Source: Robiginitalea sediminis
GTDB taxonomy: Bacteria; Bacteroidota; Bacteroidia; Flavobacteriales; Flavobacteriaceae
Direction: 5' to 3'
NCBI RefSeq assembly: GCF_002198115.1
Contig: NZ_NGNR01000002.1
Span: 541,558 to 605,557, forward strand
Length of the DNA: 64,000 nucleotides
Made by a program: the position numbers and the translations under genes. The notes beneath the pieces were generated by a model, which worked only from the letters and a program-made list of their open reading frames with translations, did no database searches and had not been told where the DNA came from. Below are positions 36,450-44,828 of this stretch, in pieces; the stretch's first letter is position 1, and each line of letters begins with the position of its first letter.

Positions 36450-37646
36450 ATGAGCCAACCATCTTCTCCATTCAGCAAGCAGCAACTGCTCCCACAGGAA
36501 GAAAAACTGGAAGTTTTACGCCAGAAAGGCGAGCTTTTTATCGGGATACCCAAGGAAAGTCAATACCAGGAAAAACGGATTTGTCTGACCCCGGATGCCG
36601 TGGGGGCCATTACGGCTCACGGCCATAGGGTCCTGATAGAATCAGGTGCTGGGGAAGGTGCCGGATTTGCCGACCTGGATTACACCAATGCCGGAGCCGA
36701 AATTACACGGGACGCCAAAAAGGTTTTTGGCTGCCCCATCCTGCTGAAAGTAGAACCCCCTACCCTCAGGGAAATTGAAATGATCAACCCTCAAAGTACC
36801 TTGATTTCTGCCCTCCAGATCAAAATGCAGAACAAGGAGTACTTTGAGACCCTTGCCCGGAAACGGATCACGGCGATCGCCTTCGAATATATCCGGGATG
36901 AGGAGGGCGCCTACCCGGCGGTTCGTTCCTTAAGTGAAATTGCAGGGATTTCCTCTGTGCTAATCGCCTCGGAAATTATGGCCACCGAACAGGGCAACGG
37001 GCTTATGTTCGGGAGTATCAGTGGGGTCCCCCCAGTGGAGGTCGTGATCCTGGGCGCCGGCACCGTCGGGGAATTTGCCGCACGGTCCGCCTTGGGGCTG
37101 GGCGCCAATGTCAAAATATTTGACAATTCCATCACCAAATTGCGCAAAATACAGGCGCACCTTGGCAGAACCCTCTACACCTCTACCCTGCAGCCGAAAA
37201 ACCTGTCCAAGGCCCTGCGGCGTTGCGATGTGGCTATCGGGGCGGTCCGGGGAAAGGACAGGGCACCGGTCCTGGTAGACCAGACCATGGTGGAAAATAT
37301 GAAAAACGGCGCCGTCATCATTGACGTGAGTATCGATATGGGTGGGTGTTTCGAAACCAGTGAGATCACGTCCCACAGCAAGCCTACCTATACCAAATTC
37401 GGGGTCATCCATTACGCAGTTCCTAATATCCCAGCTCGGTACCCGAAAACCGCTTCGGTTTCCATCAGCAACATCTTTACGCCATACCTCCTTAAAATTG
37501 GCGATGACGGCGGGCTGGAAAATGCCTTGCGATACGATAAGGGCCTGCGCAACGGGCTCTATATGTATCACGGTATCCTTTCCAATGCCACGGTTGGCGA
37601 ATGGTTCGGGATGAAATCCAGTGATATCAATTTCCTGATTTTTTAA
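36450..37646 (+). CDS. ald: Alanine dehydrogenase
   Basis: A 398-residue NAD-dependent enzyme that interconverts L-alanine and pyruvate plus ammonia. Visible are GIPKESQYQEKRICLTP (N-terminal catalytic half), the Rossmann motif VVILGAGTVGEFAAR, and VDQTMVENMKNGAVIID. The C-terminus (AVPNIPARYPKTAS) carries the second substrate-side block. I start at 36450 (MSQPSSPFSK), since the longer frame from 36402 would begin upstream of the promoter's -7 box at 36405. The length is a little above the classic 370, as in other Bacteroidota homologs. Confidence 0.92.
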   Translation: MSQPSSPFSKQQLLPQEEKLEVLRQKGELFIGIPKESQYQEKRICLTPDAVGAITAHGHRVLIESGAGEGAGFADLDYTNAGAEITRDAKKVFGCPILLKVEPPTLREIEMINPQSTLISALQIKMQNKEYFETLARKRITAIAFEYIRDEEGAYPAVRSLSEIAGISSVLIASEIMATEQGNGLMFGSISGVPPVEVVILGAGTVGEFAARSALGLGANVKIFDNSITKLRKIQAHLGRTLYTSTLQPKNLSKALRRCDVAIGAVRGKDRAPVLVDQTMVENMKNGAVIIDVSIDMGGCFETSEITSHSKPTYTKFGVIHYAVPNIPARYPKTASVSISNIFTPYLLKIGDDGGLENALRYDKGLRNGLYMYHGILSNATVGEWFGMKSSDINFLIF

Positions 37647-37649
37647 GTT

Positions 37650-38027
37650 ATGGGCTTTTTGAAGCGCTTCGGGTGGTATCTTCTCGGCTTTTCCATTGGC
37701 CTTATCTTCCTTGCGGTTTTCCTGCGTAAAAAGACCGAGGGAACCGGTACGGAATTCTGCTATCTCCCCAATTGCAGGGTATTGAAGGCTCTGCGCACCC
37801 AACCCCTTGAGCTGGCACCAGGGCTGGAACAAGACTATGACTCCCTGGCGGTAGCCTACTTGTTTCGGGAAGGGGATGTGAAATTTGACGAAAGCGACCC
37901 CAGGGCCGAGCCCTGCGGCATCTATGTGGTGGAAGGCGCCTACCAGGACAAAGCCCTGCGCCTCACCCTTGAAAATTGCGACTCCCTGACCCGACTGACG
38001 GCCATAGAACCGCTCCGCCTCGATTAA
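37650..38027 (+). CDS. Membrane-anchored conserved protein, DUF4258-like
   Basis: A 125-residue protein with one N-terminal membrane helix (about 7-25). The rest is extracytoplasmic and has three conserved-looking cysteines (FCYLPNCRVLKALRT and AEPCGIYVVEG). It resembles small Bacteroidota proteins annotated with DUF4258, which often stand near ald; I am only fairly sure of that name. It starts three bases after ald, so the two are co-transcribed. Its TAA shares TTAA with the proline dehydrogenase stop on the other strand. Confidence 0.65.
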   Translation: MGFLKRFGWYLLGFSIGLIFLAVFLRKKTEGTGTEFCYLPNCRVLKALRTQPLELAPGLEQDYDSLAVAYLFREGDVKFDESDPRAEPCGIYVVEGAYQDKALRLTLENCDSLTRLTAIEPLRLD

Positions 38028-39190
38028 ATTTTCCTGCGCTTGCGCTCTTTGCGCAAGAGTTCCAGTTCCCGGTTGGTCTGCCCGGCCACCGAGGTGTTTT
38101 CCTCCGCCCTTCGGATCAGGTACGGCATAACATCACGCACCGGCCCGAAAGGGAGGTACTTCGCCACATTATAACCTTCTGCCCCAAGGTTAAAGCTGAT
38201 ATGGTCACTCATGCCGTATAGCTGCCCGAACCAGATGCGGGGGTCATTTTTGGCCAGGCCACGGCGCTCCATTTCCTCCATAAGGGCATAGGAACTGTTT
38301 TCATTATGGGTCCCGGAAAACAGGGATACAGTATCGAGGTTATCCAGGCCAAAACGGATGGCTGCATCGAAGTTGGCATCCGTTTCTTCCTTGCTGCCGC
38401 ACATGGGGGTTGGGTACCCTTTCTCTTCCGCCCGGTCGTTCTCCTTTTCCAGGTAGGCCCCCCGCACGATTTTCATGCCAACTTGAAACCCTTCTGCACG
38501 CGCCTTTTCATGGACTTCACGGAAATAGTCCATCCGGTCCTTGCGGTACATTTGCAAGGTGTTATACACGATGCGGTCCTTCTTGTTGTATTCGCGCATC
38601 ATGGCTTCCACAAGGTCGTCTGCCGCCTTTTGCATCCAACTCTCCTCAGCATCGATAAGCAATGATACCCCAAGGTCGTAGGCTTTCTTGCAGGAAAGGT
38701 CATAACGACGGACTACCCGCTCCCATTCGGCAGTTTCGGCCGGGGTCAGAGTTTTCCCTTCACTTATTTTCTGGTAAAGGGCAAACCGACCATACCCTGT
38801 AGGCTTAAAGACCGCGAAAGGCATGGCATCCTTTTTCTTGACAAAATCCAGGATTTCGAGGGTTTTAGCCAGGGCATCGTCCAAGGGGTCCTCTGTGTCC
38901 TTGCCTTCTACGGAATAATCCAGGACGGTACAAACGCCCTTTTCCCACATCCGCTCTACCACAGGCATACAATCCTCTTCGTTTACCCCACCGCAGAAAT
39001 GGTCAAAAACCGTGGTGCGGATCAGGCCTTCCACCGGAAGATTGGCCTTTATGGCGAAATGGGTGAGGCTGGTGCCTATTTTAACCAGGGGTTCGTTGGA
39101 AATCATCCGAAACAAGTAGAAAGCGCGCTCCAGCTCGGCATCGGACTTCAGGGCAAAGGCCGTTGCAGTATTCTCAAAAATCCGGGTCAT
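38024..39190 (-). CDS. Proline dehydrogenase
   Basis: A 388-residue FAD enzyme that oxidises proline to pyrroline-5-carboxylate. Recognisable are VKIVRGAYLEKE-type residues in GMKIVRGAYLEKENDRAEEK, the SLLIDAEESWMQ segment, LFSGTHNENSS, and GQLYGMSDHISFNLG. It is the stand-alone enzyme, not the fused PutA. I start at 39190 (MTRIFENTATAF), since the longer frame to 39295 overlaps aroB. A -7 box TATATTTG (39213-39220) lies 23 bases upstream. Confidence 0.92.
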   Translation of the reverse strand: MTRIFENTATAFALKSDAELERAFYLFRMISNEPLVKIGTSLTHFAIKANLPVEGLIRTTVFDHFCGGVNEEDCMPVVERMWEKGVCTVLDYSVEGKDTEDPLDDALAKTLEILDFVKKKDAMPFAVFKPTGYGRFALYQKISEGKTLTPAETAEWERVVRRYDLSCKKAYDLGVSLLIDAEESWMQKAADDLVEAMMREYNKKDRIVYNTLQMYRKDRMDYFREVHEKARAEGFQVGMKIVRGAYLEKENDRAEEKGYPTPMCGSKEETDANFDAAIRFGLDNLDTVSLFSGTHNENSSYALMEEMERRGLAKNDPRIWFGQLYGMSDHISFNLGAEGYNVAKYLPFGPVRDVMPYLIRRAEENTSVAGQTNRELELLRKERKRRKI

Positions 39191-39212
39191 TTTTGTAAAA
39201 TTCTCAATATGG

Positions 39213-39220
39213 CAAATATA
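39213..39220 (-). promoter_or_regulatory. -7 promoter element of the proline dehydrogenase gene
   Basis: The minus strand reads TATATTTG, an exact TAnnTTTG, 23 bases before the ATG at 39190. No TTG is at -33 spacing. Confidence 0.5.
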
Positions 39221-39284
39221 CTGCGCCCCGCCTTGAGCACATATAAAATTTTGGGTAATTTGCATCCTTCTCAAAGCCAGTCTC

Positions 39285-40340
39285 ATGTCTGCCATTAAAA
39301 CCCCGGATTATGCCGTTCACTTTGGATCCGACGGCGTACGGGCCCTGCGGGAAGTGCTGCAAAAAGGAAAATTTTCCAGTGTCTTTCTGATTGTGGATTC
39401 CAATACCGCCAGGGATTGCCTTCCCGTACTTTTAAAGGAGGTGCCCGAGGCTGCCGGATGGGAGGTTGTAACTATCCCTGCCGGCGAATCCCACAAGCAG
39501 ATTGAAACCTGTATGGACGTCTGGAAGGCCTTGTCGGCCAAAGGGGCGGACCGCAGCAGCCTTGTGGTAAACCTGGGCGGGGGTGTGGTTACAGACCTGG
39601 GTGGTTTTGTGGCCTCCACCTATATGCGCGGGATATCCTTTGTGAATATCCCCACCTCCCTCCTGGCCATGGTAGATGCCTCAGTTGGGGGGAAAACCGG
39701 TGTGGATCTGGGCACTTTGAAAAACCAGGTAGGGGTCATCAACCAACCGGAGTTGGTCTGGGTATTCCCGGATTTCCTGGACACCCTTTCCGCCCGGGAA
39801 ACCCGCAGTGGGTTTGCTGAGATGCTCAAACACGGTCTTATCCGAGATGCCGCATACTGGGAACGCCTTAGTGCCTTAAGCGAACCAGACCGGTCCGAGG
39901 AGAGCATCCGCCATTCCGTAGCCCTCAAAAACGAGGTAGTCCTGGCAGACCCTACCGAAAAAAACCTCAGGAAAATTCTGAATTTCGGGCATACCCTGGG
40001 GCATGCCATAGAATCCCATTTCCTGGAAGGGCCCAATGCCCTTCTCCACGGGGAGGCGATCGCCATGGGGATGATCCTGGAAGCTTATCTCAGCACCAGA
40101 TCCCTGGGGCTGGACCCGGCAGCCTGCGACCATATTAAGCAAACCCTGGTCAATGTTTTTGGCAAACCCGCCATATCAGAGGAAGACATCCCCCCTATCC
40201 TGGCCTTACTGGTGCACGACAAGAAAAACACCCATGGCAAGGTTTTGTTTACCCTGATTGAGAGCCCTGGCAAGGCCGTCTTTAATTGCGAAGTGCCCGC
40301 CAAGGACCTGCAGCACGCCTTTGCATACTACACAGAATAA
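39285..40340 (+). CDS. aroB: 3-dehydroquinate synthase
   Basis: A 351-residue enzyme of the shikimate pathway that converts DAHP to 3-dehydroquinate with NAD and a metal. Visible are NLGGGVVTDLGGFVAS, PTSLLAMVDASVGGKT, and the metal ligands in FAEMLKHGLI, LNFGHTLGHAIE and LLHGEAIAMGM. It is divergent from proline dehydrogenase, with a 94-base gap. Confidence 0.95.
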   Translation: MSAIKTPDYAVHFGSDGVRALREVLQKGKFSSVFLIVDSNTARDCLPVLLKEVPEAAGWEVVTIPAGESHKQIETCMDVWKALSAKGADRSSLVVNLGGGVVTDLGGFVASTYMRGISFVNIPTSLLAMVDASVGGKTGVDLGTLKNQVGVINQPELVWVFPDFLDTLSARETRSGFAEMLKHGLIRDAAYWERLSALSEPDRSEESIRHSVALKNEVVLADPTEKNLRKILNFGHTLGHAIESHFLEGPNALLHGEAIAMGMILEAYLSTRSLGLDPAACDHIKQTLVNVFGKPAISEEDIPPILALLVHDKKNTHGKVLFTLIESPGKAVFNCEVPAKDLQHAFAYYTE

Positions 40341-40416
40341 GGATTTTACATACAGTTTTAATCCCGTTTACAACTCTTTTATACGGCCCTTGGGCAAATG
40401 GTTTAGATTCGGAAAG

Positions 40417-40434
40417 AGGAATCAGATTCCTTTT
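40417..40434 (+). terminator. Weak hairpin after aroB
   Basis: AGGAAT and ATTCCT pair around CAG and are followed by TTT. The stem is short and AT-rich, so it may not terminate strongly. It lies 25 bases before the next ATG. Confidence 0.25.
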
Positions 40435-40457
40435 GAATAACAACCAACCCGAACCGT

Positions 40458-40769
40458 ATGAGAAGAGTCATTATCGATTTTAAAAAGCTAACCCCCGAAC
40501 TGGCGGGAGCCCTTCTGGATGCCTATCCCCAGGGATATGGAGACGAAGACATCATCTCGTTTAAGAACGCCAGCGGACAGTGGATCGAAGCTGTAGAATT
40601 ACGGGCTGAGGATACGCTCTATCTGGTAAAAATCGGGAAGAACCTGAATTACCTGATGGCCCATTTCGAGGGAATGGACGCGGATTCCGAAACGGAACGC
40701 GAACCCATGCAATCCCTGGAAAAGGAATACGACGGGTCCCTGGAGATGGAACTGGACCCGGACTTTTAG
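40458..40769 (+). CDS. Small conserved acidic protein of unknown function
   Basis: A 103-residue soluble protein. The N-terminal two thirds (VIIDFKKLTPELAGALLDAY, SFKNASGQWIEAVELRAEDT) form a compact-looking fold, and the last third is strongly acidic (DADSETEREPMQSLEKEYDG). I recall similar small Bacteroidota proteins near aroB, without a known role. It ends three bases from the end of the convergent DinB gene. Confidence 0.65.
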   Translation: MRRVIIDFKKLTPELAGALLDAYPQGYGDEDIISFKNASGQWIEAVELRAEDTLYLVKIGKNLNYLMAHFEGMDADSETEREPMQSLEKEYDGSLEMELDPDF

Positions 40770-40772
40770 GAC

Positions 40773-41294
40773 TTACCTCTCCAGGTAGCGTTCCCGAAGG
40801 ATGTTGCGGTGGTGACGCTGGTGGGCACACATAATAAACCCTAGTGTCCCCAGGGGCATCGGAACACCACTTGCCGTACCCTGCCATTGCAAATCTTCTT
40901 CCGAGAAAGTCCGGAACAAGGCCAAACCAGACCCCCGAACCAACTGATATTCTTCGAGCACATCCGAGAGAGTGCGCTGGTTGGCGCGGCTTTGCGAAAC
41001 GTAGGCATCCTGGTCGAAACCAGGCAGGGGTGTCGTGTCTTTACGACCAAAGCAAAGCGCCCGGTACTGGAAGACCCGCTCGGTATCCAGCACATGGACC
41101 AGGGCCTCGGCAACACTCCACTTCCCGGGGGCATAGGCATACTCCCACTTGTCCTGTGGGATACTCTGTAGAAACCGGGGGAAATTCACCAATTGACGCT
41201 CCATAAGCGGCAGGAGCTCCATTTCGGGTTCCAGGGTATCCAGGTAAGGCCTGTAATAGGCCGGGCAAGTCCCCAGGGCGTCGCGCAATTTCAT
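40773..41294 (-). CDS. DinB-family protein (second copy)
   Basis: A 173-residue DinB-superfamily protein (DinB_2 type). The metal-site histidines are likely in AEALVHVLDTERVFQYRAL and ICAHQRHHRNILR-like HQRHHRNILRERYL near the C-terminus. The sequence is not close to the DinB protein at 13866-14402, so the two are different members. It lies four bases after the Lrp gene on the same strand, so it is probably co-transcribed with it. Confidence 0.8.
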   Translation of the reverse strand: MKLRDALGTCPAYYRPYLDTLEPEMELLPLMERQLVNFPRFLQSIPQDKWEYAYAPGKWSVAEALVHVLDTERVFQYRALCFGRKDTTPLPGFDQDAYVSQSRANQRTLSDVLEEYQLVRGSGLALFRTFSEEDLQWQGTASGVPMPLGTLGFIMCAHQRHHRNILRERYLER

Positions 41295-41298
41295 ATTC

Positions 41299-41778
41299 CT
41301 AAAGTTCGTTGAAGATGGTGTGCATCAAGCGCTTCTTGTCGTTGATGCTCTCCTCCAGGGAAATCATGGTTTCCGTCCTGCTGATCCCATCAATATCGTC
41401 TATGCGGAAGATGATGTTCTTGGCATGGTTGGTGTCTTTTGCCCGTATTTTGCAAAAGATATTGAACTTTCCTGTCGTGATATGGGCCACTGTCACGTTC
41501 GGGATTTCATTGAGCCGTTCCAGTACAAACTTCGTCTGGTGGGTTTTCTCCAGGAAGATCCCGACGTAGGCGATAAAAGAATACCCCAGTTTTACATAAT
41601 CCAGGGTGAGCGAGCTGCCTTTGATAATACCCGCTTCTTCCATTTTCTTGACCCTGACATGGACCGTACCTGCAGAAATCAACAATTTCTTGGCAATGTC
41701 CGTAAAGGGGGTCCGCGTATTGTCGATCAGCATATCGAGGATCTGGTGATCGATTTCATCCAATTTTACCTTGGCCAT
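41299..41778 (-). CDS. Lrp/AsnC-family transcriptional regulator
   Basis: A 159-residue regulator. The N-terminal HTH (DEIDHQILDMLIDNTRTPFTD, then IAKKLLISAGTVHVRVKKME) is followed by a RAM effector domain (about 70-150) that senses amino acids and forms octamers. It precedes the DinB gene and has a full promoter upstream. Which amino acid it senses cannot be told; proline, alanine and aromatic pathways are nearby. Confidence 0.9.
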   Translation of the reverse strand: MAKVKLDEIDHQILDMLIDNTRTPFTDIAKKLLISAGTVHVRVKKMEEAGIIKGSSLTLDYVKLGYSFIAYVGIFLEKTHQTKFVLERLNEIPNVTVAHITTGKFNIFCKIRAKDTNHAKNIIFRIDDIDGISRTETMISLEESINDKKRLMHTIFNEL

Positions 41779-41795
41779 TTCAATAAAATTTTAGG

Positions 41796-41830
41796 CAAAA
41801 ATAAGGAATTAACACATAATATATAACAAA
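41796..41830 (-). promoter_or_regulatory. Promoter of the Lrp gene
   Basis: The minus strand shows TTTG (41827-41830), a 23-base spacer and TATTTTTG (41796-41803), at the upper limit of the usual spacing. The ATG at 41778 lies 17 bases downstream. A further TATATTTG (41855-41862) may be an extra start. Confidence 0.65.
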
Positions 41831-41868
41831 TGCGTGTTTTTCTTGAATATAACGCAAATATACCGGGG

Positions 41869-42975
41869 CTATTCCGAAAGTAAGAAGTGGTAAAGCGCTT
41901 CCCGGGAGCGCACGGCCTGCATCCCTGCAGGGGTTGAAAGATCCAGGCATTCATGGGCGTAAGTACAGCTGCCAAGGCCTTCCTCCGGCCATTGGGGCTG
42001 GAAGAAAATGCGACCCTTCCTCAGGACTTCCCGGTACTGGATAGCCAGGGGCAGCTCCCCGGAATAGCGGGGATCCAGCAAATGGGCGCTGAGCACGTGT
42101 AAATCCGTAAAGTCCTTTCCATTCTCGGGTATCTGAAGGTAGCCTTCGGGCTGGACCTTTCGATGGGACCCTCTGGCGATATGTTGCAAGGCGCTCAGGA
42201 GTGCCTTGAAGACGAAGGCTCGTGTTTCCTCCCGTTGGTAGTCTCCGGGGAAGTGCCCGGCTTCAAATAGAACCGTGGGGGTACCTGCCATCTGAAACTG
42301 ATCTCCCGTACAGTCCGCGTTGAAGGAGTCGTCGTACCGGCCAATCCCCCCTGGTAGCTCGGCTTGCAGGTCCGAAGCGATACAGGCGATGAGTTGCATG
42401 GCTTCCTTACGGTTCGATGTCAGTGTTCGTTCCGGATCCTGAGCCGGGGAAAGGAAGGACAGGGTTGCTGGCACCGGAGTGTTCCCGACATTATATATCG
42501 TCCTCTGATCATGCAGGTTAAAACAAAAGCGGGGCCGAAATTCCAGGTACTGCTCCCGCAAAACCTTGCTCTCTGGTTGGGTAAGCAAGCGGGCGTCCCG
42601 ATTCAGGTCCACCCCGGCCGCATTCTCCCGGGTATAACTCTTGGCGCCGTCCGGGTTGAGCTGAGGCAGGATTCTGATAGTTAATGCCTGCCTGAGGTCC
42701 TGGGAGATCGGGTCATTGCCCATTAGCAGGTGCAAAAGGTCAGCGACTGCCCGGGTGGTGGTAGCCTCATTTCCATGCATCTGGGACCACATAAGTACAC
42801 GAATGGGGCCAGACCCCAGTTCGGTAACCAGGATGGGCCTGCCTTCCACGGAGGTACCACAAGGGTGTACTTCCAGACCCGGGATGGTTTCCAAAGTCCG
42901 GGAGAGGTGGGCTGGCGGAAGGTAGCGTTTTCCCAACCCGGGCAGACAATATTTACTATGGTACTCCGAAAGCAT
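41869..42975 (-). CDS. M14-family zinc carboxypeptidase
   Basis: A 368-residue cytoplasmic-looking metallopeptidase. Zinc ligands stand in the MHGNE motif (about residue 75) and in NLHDQ (about 153); the substrate-side VDLNRD and the glutamate in VLFEAGHFP complete the site. There is no signal peptide. I start at 42975 (MLSEYHSKYC): the longer frame begins with a TTG inside the -7 box (42994-43001). Substrate preference, perhaps peptidoglycan or a peptide, is unknown. Confidence 0.85.
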   Translation of the reverse strand: MLSEYHSKYCLPGLGKRYLPPAHLSRTLETIPGLEVHPCGTSVEGRPILVTELGSGPIRVLMWSQMHGNEATTTRAVADLLHLLMGNDPISQDLRQALTIRILPQLNPDGAKSYTRENAAGVDLNRDARLLTQPESKVLREQYLEFRPRFCFNLHDQRTIYNVGNTPVPATLSFLSPAQDPERTLTSNRKEAMQLIACIASDLQAELPGGIGRYDDSFNADCTGDQFQMAGTPTVLFEAGHFPGDYQREETRAFVFKALLSALQHIARGSHRKVQPEGYLQIPENGKDFTDLHVLSAHLLDPRYSGELPLAIQYREVLRKGRIFFQPQWPEEGLGSCTYAHECLDLSTPAGMQAVRSREALYHFLLSE

Positions 42976-42993
42976 TTGTAAGCGATTCAAATA

Positions 42994-43001
42994 CAAAGGT
43001 A
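42994..43001 (-). promoter_or_regulatory. -7 promoter element of the carboxypeptidase gene
   Basis: The minus strand reads TACCTTTG, an exact TAnnTTTG, 19 bases before the ATG at 42975. Confidence 0.5.
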
Positions 43002-43215
43002 ACGCCTCAATTGGTCACAGATGTAATGAAAATGGTTACATTAATATACCATAACAACACAGTGAAAGCGGTTGAATTTACAAAAGTAAACATCATTTAT
43101 TTTTTATAGTTATATTATTGTATATTAGTGTTTTATATATCATTACCTAAACATGTATTTTCCCTTATAAATAAATATGTTCAGTCTTTATAGCTATTGA
43201 TATATCCTTCAAGCG

Positions 43216-43223
43216 TATCTTTG
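43216..43223 (+). promoter_or_regulatory. -7 promoter element of XRE gene B
   Basis: TATCTTTG ends only seven bases before the ATG at 43231, and a TTG lies 16 bases upstream of the box. Transcription would begin at or next to the start codon, so the message is likely leaderless. Confidence 0.6.
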
Positions 43224-43230
43224 TTTTACA

Positions 43231-43596
43231 ATGGTAAACAGTGAAGCCTTCGCCAAGCGGATCGAAGAAATCTGTGCGCATTTCGACCTGAGTGCTGCAG
43301 CCTTTGCTCAGGAAATCGGCGTACAGCGTTCGAGCATCTCCCACTTGCTAAGCGGGAGGAACAAGCCCAGCCTGGATTTTATCCTGAAGGTAACCCAACG
43401 CTTCCCGGAAGTAGATTTATACTGGCTGCTCAATGGCAAGGGCCGCTTCCCCTTCTCCCCCGGAACAATAGAAGAGCCATCAGAGGAACCCATAGATAAA
43501 TTGGCCGGGGTGGGAGACAAGGAAATCCAGAAGGTTTTGGTTTTTTACAAGGACGGCACATTTGATACGCACTACCCTTCCCGAAAGGAAGGGTAA
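43231..43596 (+). CDS. XRE-family helix-turn-helix protein B
   Basis: A 121-residue regulator. Residues about 5-68 are a classic XRE HTH (LSAAAFAQEIGVQRSSISHL, then LSGRNKPSLDFILKVTQRFP). The rest is a short tail with EIQKVLVFYKDGTFDTHYP, which has no ligand domain I know. The 228 bases before it are very AT-rich and contain the shared TATTTTTTATAG (43098-43109). Its closeness to the -7 box suggests a leaderless message. Confidence 0.8.
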   Translation: MVNSEAFAKRIEEICAHFDLSAAAFAQEIGVQRSSISHLLSGRNKPSLDFILKVTQRFPEVDLYWLLNGKGRFPFSPGTIEEPSEEPIDKLAGVGDKEIQKVLVFYKDGTFDTHYPSRKEG

Positions 43597-43622
43597 CCTA
43601 TACCTCTGACCCCTGGAAATCG

Positions 43623-43630
43623 TATCTTTG
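43623..43630 (+). promoter_or_regulatory. -7 promoter element before the lipoprotein-terC pair
   Basis: TATCTTTG ends four bases before the ATG at 43635, so the transcript would begin at about the start codon. No TTG is at -33 spacing. Confidence 0.5.
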
Positions 43631-43634
43631 GCTT

Positions 43635-44006
43635 ATGAAACGACTCTGGATTCTCCTGCTCACCCTGCCCGTTTTGTCCTGCAACCCGCCACAGCGCAAC
43701 TGCGAACTTTTCCGGGACGGAACTTTTACCTTTACCGCCACCGTAGACGGACAGGAGGTGACTACCACCTTTACACGCAGGGACTCGCTTGAAACCTCCA
43801 CGTATAATGGCCAGACCGATTCCGCAAGGGTCCGATGGATAAACGATTGCGAATACATCCTAACAGACCTGAACCCGGACTCACGGGCGGAGGCACGCCC
43901 CATCCACATGAAAATATTGTCTACCACCGAGAATTCGTATACTTTTGAGTACAAACTGGTGGGCACCTCCCAGGCTTCCAGAGGCACCGCCTACAAAGCG
44001 CAATAA
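43635..44006 (+). CDS. Small lipoprotein, conserved in Bacteroidota
   Basis: A 123-residue lipoprotein: signal peptide ending LPVLSC (Cys16). The mature domain is beta-rich, with CELFRDGTFTFTATVDG and SVRWINDCEYIL-type residues (RVRWINDCEYILTDL). Relatives are sometimes labelled 'DNA topoisomerase IV' by annotation transfer from the neighbouring parC/parE genes, which I do not accept. It ends two bases before terC and is probably co-transcribed. Confidence 0.75.
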   Translation: MKRLWILLLTLPVLSCNPPQRNCELFRDGTFTFTATVDGQEVTTTFTRRDSLETSTYNGQTDSARVRWINDCEYILTDLNPDSRAEARPIHMKILSTTENSYTFEYKLVGTSQASRGTAYKAQ

Positions 44007-44008
44007 GC

Positions 44009-44815
44009 ATGTTTGAAATCTTCACCAGCCCCGATGCCTGGATTGCCTTGGTTACCCTCACATTCCTGGAGATCATTCTGGGGATAGACAATATTATTTT
44101 TATCTCGATTGCTGCCGGGAAACTGGAGGAGAAACAGCGTAAAAAAGCAACAAACCTGGGGCTTGTATTGGCCATGGGCATGCGGATCCTCCTGCTCTTT
44201 GGTATAACCTGGCTAACCCAACTCAAAAAACCCCTGTTCCTTTTAAATGAATCGTGGTTTCACGGTTCCATAAGCGGGCAGGCCTTAATCCTCTTCGGGG
44301 GAGGCTTATTCCTGCTTTACAAGAGCACTAAAGAAATCCACGAAAAGGTAGAAGACCGGGGGCACGACGAACGGGAGGTCAAAAAAGGGCAATCCTCCTC
44401 CCTAATGAATGCCATCATTCAGATTACGGTGATCAATATCGTATTCTCCTTTGACTCCATCCTTACGGCAATCGGGATGACCAATGGCATTTCCCCAAAT
44501 CCTGCGGACGCCCTGATATTGATGATCGTAGCGGTGGTCATCTCGGTGGTAATCATGATGCTATTCGCCAACCCTGTAGGCGATTTTGTAAACCGCCACC
44601 CCTCCATCCAGATCCTGGGGCTTTCTTTCCTGATCCTGATCGGCTTTATGCTGATTGCGGAAGCGGCCCACCTCTCCCACCTGGTGGTCTTCGACAATGA
44701 GATAGGAAGTATTCCGAAAGGCTACCTGTATTTCGCTATCGCCTTCTCTCTCATGGTGGAATTCCTGGACCTGAGAAGGCTTACCAACCGGAAAAAGAAC
44801 GGTAAAGGCGAATAA
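44009..44815 (+). CDS. TerC-family integral membrane protein
   Basis: A 268-residue protein with about seven membrane segments. The TerC signature is clear: FLEIILGIDNIIFIS near residue 20 and the repeat INIVFSFDSILTAIGM near 145, whose aspartates form a likely metal site. TerC proteins handle manganese or other metal ions, or add metals to exported enzymes. A charged loop at about 110-135 (EDRGHDEREVKKGQ) is cytoplasmic. Confidence 0.92.
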   Translation: MFEIFTSPDAWIALVTLTFLEIILGIDNIIFISIAAGKLEEKQRKKATNLGLVLAMGMRILLLFGITWLTQLKKPLFLLNESWFHGSISGQALILFGGGLFLLYKSTKEIHEKVEDRGHDEREVKKGQSSSLMNAIIQITVINIVFSFDSILTAIGMTNGISPNPADALILMIVAVVISVVIMMLFANPVGDFVNRHPSIQILGLSFLILIGFMLIAEAAHLSHLVVFDNEIGSIPKGYLYFAIAFSLMVEFLDLRRLTNRKKNGKGE

Positions 44816-44828
44816 AACCGCCTTGGAC

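Noticed and set aside
43635-44006. The name 'DNA topoisomerase IV' for the small lipoprotein
   Set aside because: It is a 123-residue lipoprotein; the label probably comes from its neighbours parC and parE.
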